Assembly: GCF_015557635.1 (NCBI RefSeq)
Contig: NZ_JADNOP010000001.1
Span: 1 to 64,000, forward strand
Length of the DNA: 64,000 nucleotides
Reading direction: 5' to 3'
DNA from: Fusicatenibacter saccharivorans
Lineage (GTDB): Bacteria > Bacillota > Clostridia > Lachnospirales > Lachnospiraceae
The notes under the pieces are model-generated. The model was given only the letters and a program-made list of their open reading frames with translations, searched no databases and had not been told where the DNA came from. Below are positions 7,697 through 16,420 of this stretch, piece after piece; within the stretch, counting starts at the first letter, position 1, and each line of letters opens with the position of its first letter. The position numbers and the translations under genes are program-made.

Positions 7697-9451
7697 ATGG
7701 AATTTAGCGGTGTATACCATAAAACTTCAGAACAGATGAGTTATGCCCTGGATGAGGACAGACTGATTGTCAATATCAAGACAGGATATGATGTAAAACA
7801 GGTTTTTATCCATTACGGAGATCCTTATGAAGCCGGAATTTTGGGCGGAAAAGAAAAGTGGATCGGAAAAAGAGAGGAAATGATATATAAAAAACGTCTG
7901 CCTTATCAGATCTGGTGGACAACAACGCTTCTTCCGGAATACAAAAGATGCAAATATTATTTCGAGCTGCGGACGGAAAAGGAAGTCTGGTATTATTTTG
8001 AAGATGGTTTCCTGACAGAAGAACAGCTCCGGATGGATGGCCGTATGCAGCAGTGCTTTATTGTACCCTGGATGAACCCGGCAGATATCAATCGCACACC
8101 GGCATGGGTAAACGAAACGATCTGGTATCAGATTTTCCCGGATCGGTTCTGCAACGGGACACCGGAAAAAAACGGAGATGATATCACGCCCTGGAGAAAT
8201 CACGGAACCGTAACAAACGAAGAAAAATTCGGAGGAAACCTGGAAGGGATCCGTCAGAGATTATCGTATCTGCAGGAACTTGGGATTACCGGTATTTATC
8301 TGAATCCGATCATGAAAGCAGAGTCCAACCACAAATATGACACGACCGATTATACAAAAATAGATCCGTCTTTTGGCGATGCGGATACAATGAAAGCGCT
8401 TTGCAAAGAAGCACATGAAAAAGGAATCCGCATTATGGTAGATGCAGTGTTTAATCATAGTGGAAGAAAATTTGTGCCGTGGATAGATATCCTGGAGCAT
8501 GGAAAAGAGTCTCGTTATGCGGACTGGTTTATGGTAGAGGACTGGGAACAGGTTCAAAAAAGGGGAGACACCAGAGACCGACGGTTCTATTCCTTTGCAT
8601 TTACAGACGGGATGCCAAAGCTGAATACAAACAACGAAGAGGTGATACAGTATTTCTGTAAAATCTGTGAGGACTGGGTACGGGAGTTTGATATCGACGG
8701 AATTCGTTTCGATGTAGGAAACGAAGTGTCGCACAGGTTCTTAAAGCGGATAAGGGAGCATTTAAAAACGATAAAGCCGGATATTTATCTTCTGGGGGAA
8801 ATCTGGCATGATGCAAGCCAGTGGCTGCAGGGAGATGAATATGATTCTGTCATGAACTACCCGCTGCTGAGCGGAATCCATGATTTCTTTCTTGATAAAA
8901 CAATGAAAAAAGAAGAATTTGAATATATGGTAAACCGTTGCTATACCATGTATATGCAGCAGAATAACGATGTACTTTTTAATCTCCTGGATTCCCACGA
9001 TACCGAGAGGCTGATGAACCGTTTTCACGATCTGGACAAGTTCTACCAGCAGCTTGCAATCCTTTTTACGCTTCCGGGAAGCCCCTGTATTTATTATGGA
9101 ACGGAGATCGCAATGGAAGGCGCTCATGATCCGGACTGCAGAAGATGTATGCCTTGGAGTGAAATTGAAAGCGAAGAGAATCAGAAAAAAATTGCAACGA
9201 TGCGGAAACTGATCATGCTTCGAAGAAATGAAAAAGTGTGCAGAAGCCTGCATTTCCATTTTCCGAATGGCTATGAAAATGATCGGTGTGTAGAGTATAT
9301 TAAACTAGACGAAGAGGGAAATAAAATCGAAGTTCTGCTCAACGCATCAGATGAGGAGATAAAAGTAAAAGGAGACGGGGAAGTACTTTTCGCCCGGGAA
9401 TTTGACGGAGAGATACTTGGTGTAAATGGAACGTTAATTCGCAGGATGTAA
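7697..9451 (+). CDS. GH13 alpha-amylase family enzyme (cyclomaltodextrinase/neopullulanase type)
   Basis: The predicted enzyme hydrolyses alpha-1,4 and possibly alpha-1,6 bonds of maltodextrins, cyclodextrins or pullulan fragments in the cytoplasm. At 584 residues it has an N-terminal CBM34-like domain (about 1-125), a GH13 barrel starting at WYQIFPDRF, and a C-terminal beta domain. Catalytic residues are nucleophile Asp339 (GIRFDVGNE), acid/base Glu368 (LLGEIW) and Asp435 (LDSHDTER). There is no signal peptide. The ATG at 7697 is preferred over a TTG 41 codons upstream because GGGAGG lies 8 bases before it and family alignment begins there. It is divergent from a LacI regulator. Confidence 0.93.
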   Translation: MEFSGVYHKTSEQMSYALDEDRLIVNIKTGYDVKQVFIHYGDPYEAGILGGKEKWIGKREEMIYKKRLPYQIWWTTTLLPEYKRCKYYFELRTEKEVWYYFEDGFLTEEQLRMDGRMQQCFIVPWMNPADINRTPAWVNETIWYQIFPDRFCNGTPEKNGDDITPWRNHGTVTNEEKFGGNLEGIRQRLSYLQELGITGIYLNPIMKAESNHKYDTTDYTKIDPSFGDADTMKALCKEAHEKGIRIMVDAVFNHSGRKFVPWIDILEHGKESRYADWFMVEDWEQVQKRGDTRDRRFYSFAFTDGMPKLNTNNEEVIQYFCKICEDWVREFDIDGIRFDVGNEVSHRFLKRIREHLKTIKPDIYLLGEIWHDASQWLQGDEYDSVMNYPLLSGIHDFFLDKTMKKEEFEYMVNRCYTMYMQQNNDVLFNLLDSHDTERLMNRFHDLDKFYQQLAILFTLPGSPCIYYGTEIAMEGAHDPDCRRCMPWSEIESEENQKKIATMRKLIMLRRNEKVCRSLHFHFPNGYENDRCVEYIKLDEEGNKIEVLLNASDEEIKVKGDGEVLFAREFDGEILGVNGTLIRRM

Positions 9452-9490
9452 GGGTTTCACCTGTTAGAAATATGTGCAGACAGGCACAAA

Positions 9491-9534
9491 AAAAGCATGT
9501 TTTCTGGAAAAGCCACCGGAAAACATGCTTTTTT
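9491..9534 (+). terminator. Terminator of the GH13 gene
   Basis: A 16-bp stem (AAAGCATGTTTTCTGG with CCGGAAAACATGCTTT, one G-T pair) and an 8-base loop, followed by a T run. Confidence 0.9.
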
Positions 9535-9608
9535 GATCTCTTGACTCGCCAAAAACATAAGTAAGGAGCCATTTTTCGAAGGAAAATGAGCGGATTACGA
9601 ATGTTTTT

Positions 9609-9649
9609 GAAGATTGCGTGAGTGCAAAGCACATAGCAATCTGGTATCA
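9609..9649 (+). repeat. 41-bp palindromic interspersed repeat, copy 2
   Basis: It differs from the copy at 7360-7400 at two positions and preserves both dyads. It lies 6 bases beyond the stop codon of the convergent NSS transporter gene, where it could fold in that transcript. Confidence 0.8.
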
Positions 9650-9655
9650 CAGTGA

Positions 9656-11056
9656 TCAGACGTTTAAAATACCGAACGACTGCAGCAGCAGTGCGGCAAG
9701 GAGCACGGGTGCAATAAACTTCACCATGACGATATACAGTCTCTTTCGACCGAACTTATATCCTCCCAGCGTCACCTCATCGATGATGACCTGCGGCTTT
9801 ACAACCCATCCGATCAGAATACAGGAGAGAAGTGCGACAAGCGGCATCAGAAGGTTATTGCTGATAAAATCCATGACATCCAGGATCTGAGCCGTTGCGC
9901 CATTTGGAAGCTTCAGTTCAAAATAAAGCGCATTGTAGCCGAGGCATACGATGATACCGACGAGACACGCATAAACCGTTACAATCACAGTGCTCTTCTT
10001 TCTGCTGATGTGAAATTTGTCGATCATACAGGAAACAATGGATTCCATGACCGATACGGAAGATGTAATGGCTGCAAAGGAGACCATAAGAAAGAAAATG
10101 GTTCCGATTACGCCGCCTGCTGCTCCCATGGACTGAAAGACCTTCGGCAGGGAGACAAACATCAGACCAGGGCCGGCAGACATACCCTCTGTCCCCATAA
10201 AGGTAAATACGGCAGGAACGATCATCAAACCGGCGAGCAGCGCAACAATGGTGTCGAAAATTTCGATCTGGTTGATCGATTTCATCAGGTTTGTTTCTTT
10301 TTTTACGTAGGAACCATAGGCAACCATAATACCCATCGCTACACTGATCGAAAAGAAAAGCTGTCCGAGTGCGTCGACAAAGACGGTGAAAAATTTCTGC
10401 GGCGTCATTCCTTTAAAATTTGGAACAAGATAAATTTTCATACCCTGCAGTCCCGTACGGACGACACCGTCTGCATCGGTATGGGTCAGTGTCAGCGAAA
10501 AAACAGAAATTCCGATGATTAAAATCAGAAGGATCGGCATCAGAATTTTGCTGTAGTTTTCAATTCCCTTATTGACACCACGATATACAACGAATGCGGT
10601 AAGAAAAAGATAGATTCCCAACCACACAATCGGCTGCCATGTACCGGTAATATAGCCGGTAAAGTAACCATCCTCGGCAGCAGCAGTGCCATGTCCGGTG
10701 AGAAACACAGACAGGTATTTTAATACCCAGCCGCCAATGGAGCAGTAGTAAGGCAGAATGACAACCGGCACGATACTGGCGAGAAGGCCAAGGCCGTTCC
10801 AGCCCGGGTGAATTTTTCCATAAGCGACAAGCGGACTTTGTCCCGTTTTTCTGCCGATGGCAATATCAGTTGTCAGCAGCGTAAATCCAAAGGTCAGAGC
10901 CAGTACGATATAAACTAAAATAAAGGTTCCGCCTCCGTCTTTTGCGGCAAGATAAGGGAAACGCCAGATATTTCCCAGTCCAACCGCGCTTCCTGCGGCA
11001 GCAAGCACGAAGCCGATCGATCCGGTAAAGCTGCCGCGCGTATGTTTCTTTTCCAT
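9656..11056 (-). CDS. Sodium-dependent transporter of the NSS (SNF) family
   Basis: This 466-residue polytopic membrane protein has the NSS signature in TM1, SAVGLGNIWRFPYL, which carries the unwound sodium/substrate site, and about 12 predicted membrane helices. Bacterial relatives import amino acids with Na+ (tryptophan, leucine, tyrosine or alanine types); the substrate here is not determined. GGAG lies about 10 bases before the ATG. The gene is monocistronic, with a strong promoter (11140-11112, minus). It is divergent from a MarR gene, which might or might not control it. Confidence 0.93.
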   Translation of the reverse strand: MEKKHTRGSFTGSIGFVLAAAGSAVGLGNIWRFPYLAAKDGGGTFILVYIVLALTFGFTLLTTDIAIGRKTGQSPLVAYGKIHPGWNGLGLLASIVPVVILPYYCSIGGWVLKYLSVFLTGHGTAAAEDGYFTGYITGTWQPIVWLGIYLFLTAFVVYRGVNKGIENYSKILMPILLILIIGISVFSLTLTHTDADGVVRTGLQGMKIYLVPNFKGMTPQKFFTVFVDALGQLFFSISVAMGIMVAYGSYVKKETNLMKSINQIEIFDTIVALLAGLMIVPAVFTFMGTEGMSAGPGLMFVSLPKVFQSMGAAGGVIGTIFFLMVSFAAITSSVSVMESIVSCMIDKFHISRKKSTVIVTVYACLVGIIVCLGYNALYFELKLPNGATAQILDVMDFISNNLLMPLVALLSCILIGWVVKPQVIIDEVTLGGYKFGRKRLYIVMVKFIAPVLLAALLLQSFGILNV

Positions 11057-11111
11057 ATAAGATACATCTCCTTATTGATAGACTGACTGTTTTTAACAGC
11101 CGAATACTTCT

Positions 11112-11140
11112 ATTATAAAGTTCGGACGATACTTCGTCAA
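11112..11140 (-). promoter_or_regulatory. Promoter of the NSS transporter gene
   Basis: On the minus strand TTGACG (11140-11135), a 17-base spacer and TATAAT (11117-11112). Confidence 0.75.
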
Positions 11141-11156
11141 CCAGAAGATCTATAGA

Positions 11157-11198
11157 TTGACAATTTCGATTAGTTGTACTATCATCTAATTAGTTGTA
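11157..11198 (+). promoter_or_regulatory. Promoter of the MarR-ABC operon with tandem operator-like repeats
   Basis: TTGACA (11157-11162), a 17-base spacer and TATCAT (11180-11185). The 10-mer ATTAGTTGTA occurs in the spacer (11169-11178) and again at 11189-11198, exactly 20 bp apart. ATTAG (11169-11173) and CTAAT (11186-11190) also form a dyad across the -10. This is the expected shape of a MarR autoregulatory operator. Confidence 0.7.
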
Positions 11199-11246
11199 TA
11201 TGCATCTATTTGAAACAGATTGAGAATGGACAGGAGGAACAGAAAA

Positions 11247-11759
11247 ATGGATCCAACAGAACGGAAAATAACAAAAATAGCGCGGGAAGCCGGGAAATTT
11301 ACGGTTCAGGCAATGAAAGAAGAGGGCATCGGCACAGCAGAATTTGACTTTATCCATCTGGTGCGCCATCATCCGGGCATCACGCAGACGGAAGTGCGCG
11401 AACAGTTAAAGATTGATAAAGGAGCCGCTGCAAGACGCGCTGCAAGCCTTGAGGCAAAGGGATATCTGATCCGGAAACCGAATCCGTGGGACGGCAGAAG
11501 CCAGCTTCTGTATGCTACGGAAAAAGCAGAAACTTTGAAAAATTCCAAAGCAGAAATTGAAACGGTTTTTTATGAATGGCTGCTTTTGGAGCTTCCGGAA
11601 AAGGAGGCAGAAAGCTTCTGCGAAACACTGGACAAGCTGTACTGGAAATCGAAGAGAGAACGGCAGAATCATTTTGCGGAACTTTCAAAAATTTTAAGTG
11701 AAAAAGCAGATAAAACAATAAAAGCAACAGCAGAAGGAGGCAGCAGCGATGAAGGATGA
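11247..11759 (+). CDS. MarR-family transcriptional regulator
   Basis: A 170-residue winged-helix protein. The DNA-binding core is at about 35-105 (PGITQTEVREQLKIDKGAAARRAASLEAKGYLIR, then the wing NPWDGRSQLLYATEKA). It is flanked by helices for dimerisation. The ATG at 11247 follows AGGAGG with 9 bases spacing; an upstream TTG start is less likely. It overlaps the next ABC gene by 11 bp, so it is almost certainly the local autorepressor of the exporter operon, probably released by an exported drug or toxic ligand. The ligand is unknown. Confidence 0.9.
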   Translation: MDPTERKITKIAREAGKFTVQAMKEEGIGTAEFDFIHLVRHHPGITQTEVREQLKIDKGAAARRAASLEAKGYLIRKPNPWDGRSQLLYATEKAETLKNSKAEIETVFYEWLLLELPEKEAESFCETLDKLYWKSKRERQNHFAELSKILSEKADKTIKATAEGGSSDEG

Positions 11760-13488
11760 AACCTTTCGCCCGAACCGGGTGCTCTCTTACTTTCAGGAAG
11801 AATGGAAAATTCTCTTTTTTGTTACGGTTTCCGGTCTCATCTATAATCTGGGACTTCTTGCAGGCCCCTGGTTTGAGGGAAAAATGACAGGAAAGCTGGT
11901 TGATCTCCTGGGTGGCACAGGAACCTTCCACCAGATGCTGATGCTGGTCACGGCCTATGTCGTGAGTATTGGCATTGTGCAGGTTTCCCGCTATTTCAAA
12001 CGGTTCTATGTCAGAAGATTTGCCAACAACGTCAACCGGCATATGAAGCAGATTCTTTACGGAACGCTGGTTCGCAAAAGCCGCTTGGAGCTGGAAGCGG
12101 AAGGTACCGGAAATGTACTGACGAAGGCCATTCTCGACGTAGACGATTGCGTAGAAGGAATGCGGAAATTTACAACGGAAATCTTTGATACCGGTGTTGC
12201 TCTTCTCGCCTATGCGTGCATGCTGCTCTGGTACGACTGGAAGCTGGCCCTTCTCTGTATGATTTTCCCGCCGGTTTCCTACGTGATTGCGGAAAAGATG
12301 AAGGTCATTGTACAGAAAACAGGTGCCGCCTATAAGGTGCAGTCGGGTGCATTAAGTGCCGCAACCCTGGACCGTGCGGCAAACGCGATCACCTATCGTG
12401 TCTTTGGCTGCGAGGAAGACCGAAAAGCTGCATATGAGAAAAACCTTTCCGCTTACGAGAATGCTGCTGTCCGTGCCAATATCTGGAACACAGCAATGCC
12501 GCCGATTTACCGGATCATCTCGATGGCGAGCATTCTGTTTATCCTGTACTTCGGAGGCAGAAATGTTCTTCATGAGGGCTGGACACCGTGGACTATCGCC
12601 GTATTTACGACGTTCCTGTCCTGCTATACAAAGCTTGCTACTAAATCATCGAGTGCGGCAAAGCTGTTCAACGCGGTACATAAAGCACAGGTTTCCTGGA
12701 AACGAATCAAGCCGCTCTTGCAGAATTCCGAAGCAGAACCAGAGCTTCCGGCCGCAGCGCCTGCAAAGCTTTCGGTCGATCATCTGCATTTTGCCTATCC
12801 GAACGGAAAAGAGATCATCCATGATCTGTCGTTTGAAGCAGCTCCGGGCCAGATCATTGGTGTGACGGGACCGGTTGCATGCGGAAAATCAACGCTTGGA
12901 AAGACCTTCCTCTGCGAATCACCGTATGAGGGAAGCATCACTTTCGGCGGAAAAGAGCTTGGAAAAATGGAAAAAACAGACCGGAACTGCATCATCGGTT
13001 ATCTCGGCCACGATCCGGAGCTGTTTCATGGAAGTGTGGAAGACAATATCCGCCTCGGCGGAAAACAGGGCGCGGAGGAAATAATTCGGATTGTCTGCTT
13101 CGAAGAAGAGACAAAAGCAATGGAGGACGGCATTCATACCCTGGTCGGAACAAGCGGTGTCCGTCTCTCAGGCGGCCAGGCGCAGCGCCTTGCCCTTGCG
13201 AGAACGTTGTATCACAAACGGCCGGTTCTGGTTCTCGATGATCCATTCTCGGCACTCGATAAAAAGACGGAAGCACAGATTTTTGCAAACGTAAAAGAGC
13301 TGGCACGAGATTCCATTGTCATTCTGATTTCTCATCGTCTCTATCTGTTCGATCAGATGGATCAGGTGATCTGGATGGATGAGGGACATACGAAAGTCGG
13401 CACACATGAGGAGCTCCTCGCAGAGGTTCCGTCCTACGCAGAACTCTGCCGTGATCAGACGAAGGGAGGCAGTAACGATGAAAAATAA
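11749..13488 (+). CDS. ABC exporter half-transporter, degenerate-site subunit
   Basis: The 579-residue protein has an N-terminal six-helix type IV ABC transmembrane domain (about 15-310) and a C-terminal nucleotide-binding domain. Walker A is unusual (GPVACGKST), the Q-loop position carries His (GHDPELF), and Walker B ends in Asp instead of Glu (VLVLDDPF). The signature LSGGQ and the H-loop SHRL are intact. Asp in place of the catalytic Glu marks the degenerate-site partner of a heterodimeric exporter such as TM287/288 or BmrCD. The ribosome site AGGAGG lies inside the marR end. The substrate is unknown; multidrug or peptide export is possible. Confidence 0.92.
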   Translation: MKDETFRPNRVLSYFQEEWKILFFVTVSGLIYNLGLLAGPWFEGKMTGKLVDLLGGTGTFHQMLMLVTAYVVSIGIVQVSRYFKRFYVRRFANNVNRHMKQILYGTLVRKSRLELEAEGTGNVLTKAILDVDDCVEGMRKFTTEIFDTGVALLAYACMLLWYDWKLALLCMIFPPVSYVIAEKMKVIVQKTGAAYKVQSGALSAATLDRAANAITYRVFGCEEDRKAAYEKNLSAYENAAVRANIWNTAMPPIYRIISMASILFILYFGGRNVLHEGWTPWTIAVFTTFLSCYTKLATKSSSAAKLFNAVHKAQVSWKRIKPLLQNSEAEPELPAAAPAKLSVDHLHFAYPNGKEIIHDLSFEAAPGQIIGVTGPVACGKSTLGKTFLCESPYEGSITFGGKELGKMEKTDRNCIIGYLGHDPELFHGSVEDNIRLGGKQGAEEIIRIVCFEEETKAMEDGIHTLVGTSGVRLSGGQAQRLALARTLYHKRPVLVLDDPFSALDKKTEAQIFANVKELARDSIVILISHRLYLFDQMDQVIWMDEGHTKVGTHEELLAEVPSYAELCRDQTKGGSNDEK

Positions 13489-15112
13489 AGAATCTGTATT
13501 GCAGGTCATCAAAGAGACGGTCCGAAAACACGGTGTTTTGTCCGCCGGACTTTTTGCAGCCGTCTGCGGTGCCGTTATTTTCGCACTGCTCCCGCCGCTT
13601 ATTCTGGCACAGCTGATTGACCGGCTCACCAAGAATCACACCCTCTGGACGGGCGGAATTCTGCTGTATTTCGGACTGCTCGCCCTGACTGGTTTTCTCG
13701 AATCCGCAAGGGAGAGTCTTCTGACGGTATTCGGCCAGAGAATTACGCATGCACTCCGGAGCAGTCTGATGGAAAAGTTCGGACGCCTTTCTGCCAATGA
13801 ACTGAACCGCCAGGAGCCGGGTGCCCTGGTATCGAGATTCGTCGGTGATGTCGATACCGTGGAAAATCTGTTCACCTCCGGTATCATCAGTATGTTTGCC
13901 GATGCGTGCAAGATTTTAAGTATTCTTGTTGCCATCTGGGTGACAAACCGCGGACTTACGATTGTTCTGATTGTTCTTCTGCCGGTCCTGTTCCTCTTTA
14001 CCCGTTACGTACAGAAAAACATGCTGGCATCCCAGATTGCCAACCGCCGCGCGGTCAGCCGTGCTTCCGGCCACGTTCCGGAGACGCTGCACAACATTCG
14101 GACCATCCACTGCCTGCAGAAAGAGACGTATATGGAGCAGCAGTATGCGCGCTATATCGATGACAGCTACAGTGCGATGGAGAAGACCAACTTTTACGAT
14201 GCCGTCTATTCTCCGGTTATTCTGATTTTAAATGCCATTGTTGTTGCTGTTGTCATGCTGCTTTCGGCCTCCGAAAATCCGACCGTTTTAAAGCTGTTCG
14301 GCATGTCCGCCGGAACCGCCGTTGCTGTTATAAACTATATTTCCCAGATCTTTACTCCGGTCGAAAGCCTTGGTATGGAAATCCAGACAATTCAGTCTGC
14401 GTTTGCCGGTATGGAAAGAATCAATGAATTTTACAGCCTGAAAGAGAAGAAAGGGCCGGCTGCGCTGACTGCAAATACAGATTACGGCATGGCGGCTGAG
14501 TTAAAAAATGTGACGTTTGGATATGACGAAAGCCAGGTCATCTTAAACGATGTGAGTCTGCAGATCAAAAAAGGCGAGCGGGTAACACTTTCGGGACGAA
14601 CAGGTGCCGGAAAGAGTACCATTTTCAAACTGCTGCTCGGTTTATATGAGCCACAGAAAGGAAAGGTTCTGATTTGGGGCGTTCCATCTGTCGATCTGAC
14701 GGATGCGAAGAAACGAAAGGTTTTCGGCTATGTGGAGCAGTCGTTCCATATGGTGCCGGGGTCGGTAAAAGACCAGATTACACTGTATGATTCGAAGATT
14801 TCGAATGCGGATGTAAAAAGAGCAGCAGAACTGACCGGACTTGCAAAGACCATCGAGGCGCTTCCGTACCAATATGATACGATCTGCACACAGGATCTCT
14901 TCTCACAGGGTCAGTGGCAGCTTCTCTCGATTGCACGTGCAGCCGCAGCGGAGCCTGAAATTCTGCTCCTCGATGAGATTACCGCAAACCTTGATGCAGA
15001 GACGGAAAAAATGGTATTAAATGCATTGCAAAGAGTTTCCAAAAACCGTACCGTAATTTCCATTTCCCACCGAACTATGGCAGAAACGGGACGCGTGATT
15101 CCAATTTCATAA
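13478..15112 (+). CDS. ABC exporter half-transporter, catalytic-site subunit
   Basis: The 544-residue partner of the preceding half-transporter overlaps it by 11 bp. It has an N-terminal transmembrane domain, a canonical Walker A (GRTGAGKST), a normal Q-loop (YVEQSF), Walker B with Glu (ILLLDEITANLD) and the H-loop ISHR. The signature is changed from LSGGQ to FSQGQ. The ATG at 13478 is preceded by GGAGG; a longer frame start at 13379 lies inside the upstream gene. The chain ends only about 12 residues after the H-loop His, shorter than usual, with no sign of a frameshift. Confidence 0.92.
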   Translation: MKNKESVLQVIKETVRKHGVLSAGLFAAVCGAVIFALLPPLILAQLIDRLTKNHTLWTGGILLYFGLLALTGFLESARESLLTVFGQRITHALRSSLMEKFGRLSANELNRQEPGALVSRFVGDVDTVENLFTSGIISMFADACKILSILVAIWVTNRGLTIVLIVLLPVLFLFTRYVQKNMLASQIANRRAVSRASGHVPETLHNIRTIHCLQKETYMEQQYARYIDDSYSAMEKTNFYDAVYSPVILILNAIVVAVVMLLSASENPTVLKLFGMSAGTAVAVINYISQIFTPVESLGMEIQTIQSAFAGMERINEFYSLKEKKGPAALTANTDYGMAAELKNVTFGYDESQVILNDVSLQIKKGERVTLSGRTGAGKSTIFKLLLGLYEPQKGKVLIWGVPSVDLTDAKKRKVFGYVEQSFHMVPGSVKDQITLYDSKISNADVKRAAELTGLAKTIEALPYQYDTICTQDLFSQGQWQLLSIARAAAAEPEILLLDEITANLDAETEKMVLNALQRVSKNRTVISISHRTMAETGRVIPIS

Positions 15113-15141
15113 TTTCTTTTCGTTCATTAAATTTTTGAAAC

Positions 15142-15195
15142 AAAGCGTGCCGGATGCATTCTGACAAAAAAAGATGCGCCGACACGCTTTCTTTG
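15142..15195 (+). terminator. Terminator of the MarR-ABC operon
   Basis: AAAGCGTG (15142-15149) pairs with CACGCTTT (15183-15190). Inner pairing of GGATGCAT with GATGCGCC extends the stem imperfectly, and a pyrimidine-rich stretch follows. Confidence 0.65.
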
Positions 15196-15238
15196 TCCCG
15201 CTAGGCAGAACAAAATAGAGCGGAGGAGCGAGTTTCAA

Positions 15239-15267
15239 TTGACATAAAAAAGGGGAGCAAGTACAAT
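15239..15267 (+). promoter_or_regulatory. Promoter of the LURP-one/lipoprotein operon
   Basis: TTGACA (15239-15244), a 17-base spacer and TACAAT (15262-15267), about 33 bases before the first start codon. Confidence 0.75.
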
Positions 15268-15300
15268 AAAAGTAACGAAAAGAGAGGAGGCGGTATTCAG

Positions 15301-16398
15301 TTGAAAAAGAGAAAATGGAAATTACGCATCGCAGGCGGCGCTGTCACGCTGCTTGGCATCTATCTGATGGCGGTCGGCTACGGAGAGATGATCACACTCA
15401 CCATCGCCACGGTTGTCTTGATTTTCGGCATTGCCATCTGGTCCATGGCAACCCCGGAGAGCTACAATTCCATGACGGATATGATTGCCATGATCTCCAT
15501 GGAGAAGCCGCGGAAAATCGAAGAATTTTATGAGGCTTACAAGAACGTCGATACACCGTTCGGTTCCGCGTGGCTTGCAAAATTCTACACGATGCGGCAG
15601 AAAGCACTCGTTTTCGGACCGGACGCCAAGGGAGAATATCTCTACTTCTGGCTGAACAAAGACGGTCATGTCGGTTATTTGGGATATTCCTTCATCGAAG
15701 GCTTTATCAAAAAGAAACTCACCACACCCGTGTATCCGATTCATGAAGATGTTGCAGAGAACCTCGCAGACCATCTAAGCTACCATTCCGATCTGATGAT
15801 GTTCCAGAGCGAATTAAAAGCGAATCTGGAGCATTTCGTCAAAACTGGAACGGTACAGCCGTTTCAGAAGATTTCAGCGTCCCAGATTTACACTTTCACG
15901 GAGGATTACCGCCTGACGGGCCAGCATTTCGATCTGGAGGATACAGACGGAAACCTGGTTTACGAGATCGACAGCACCGTGCCGCTGAAAACATTTTATA
16001 TCTACGATGCGATGCACACCGAAATCTTCCGTATGACGAAGGAACTGCTCCACGCACTACCGACGTACCGCTTTTATCTGTACGGCGAGCCGTATGGTGT
16101 GTTGAAAAAGCAGTTTGCACTCGTACGGGATCAGTTCTCGATGGAACTGCCGGAGGGAAAACTGGAACTCCGGGAATATGCCGGCTCCATTGGCCACAAT
16201 TACTCGGTAAAACTGAACGGAACCATGATCGGCGCCATCGTCGACAATATGGATCTTACCGTCGGAAACATCATGTTCGACAATGCGTTTCTGATTGTCT
16301 ACGATGCAAAATATCTGCCGCAGCTGACCGCACTCGCTGTGATGGCGGCAAGAGAACTGGCACGCGACAAGGACGGCGGTTTTTCCAACAGGTCCTGA
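15301..16398 (+). CDS. LURP-one/Tubby-like domain protein with N-terminal membrane hairpin
   Basis: A 365-residue protein. Residues about 8-50 form two hydrophobic segments. The middle (50-195) is unrecognised. The C-terminal 165 residues show alternating strands with the LOR/YxjI look (YRLTGQHFDLEDTDGNL..YEI, then GVLKKQFALVRDQFSM, then YSVKLNGTMIGAI), a fold related to Tubby and to scramblases. The TTG start is chosen because AGGAGG lies 10 bases upstream and no Met fits before residue 23. It is the first gene of a three-gene operon with two lipoproteins. The function is unknown; a membrane-associated lipid-binding role is only an inference. Confidence 0.65.
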   Translation: MKKRKWKLRIAGGAVTLLGIYLMAVGYGEMITLTIATVVLIFGIAIWSMATPESYNSMTDMIAMISMEKPRKIEEFYEAYKNVDTPFGSAWLAKFYTMRQKALVFGPDAKGEYLYFWLNKDGHVGYLGYSFIEGFIKKKLTTPVYPIHEDVAENLADHLSYHSDLMMFQSELKANLEHFVKTGTVQPFQKISASQIYTFTEDYRLTGQHFDLEDTDGNLVYEIDSTVPLKTFYIYDAMHTEIFRMTKELLHALPTYRFYLYGEPYGVLKKQFALVRDQFSMELPEGKLELREYAGSIGHNYSVKLNGTMIGAIVDNMDLTVGNIMFDNAFLIVYDAKYLPQLTALAVMAARELARDKDGGFSNRS

Positions 16399-16420
16399 CA
16401 AAAGAAAGAGAGGGGAATCT

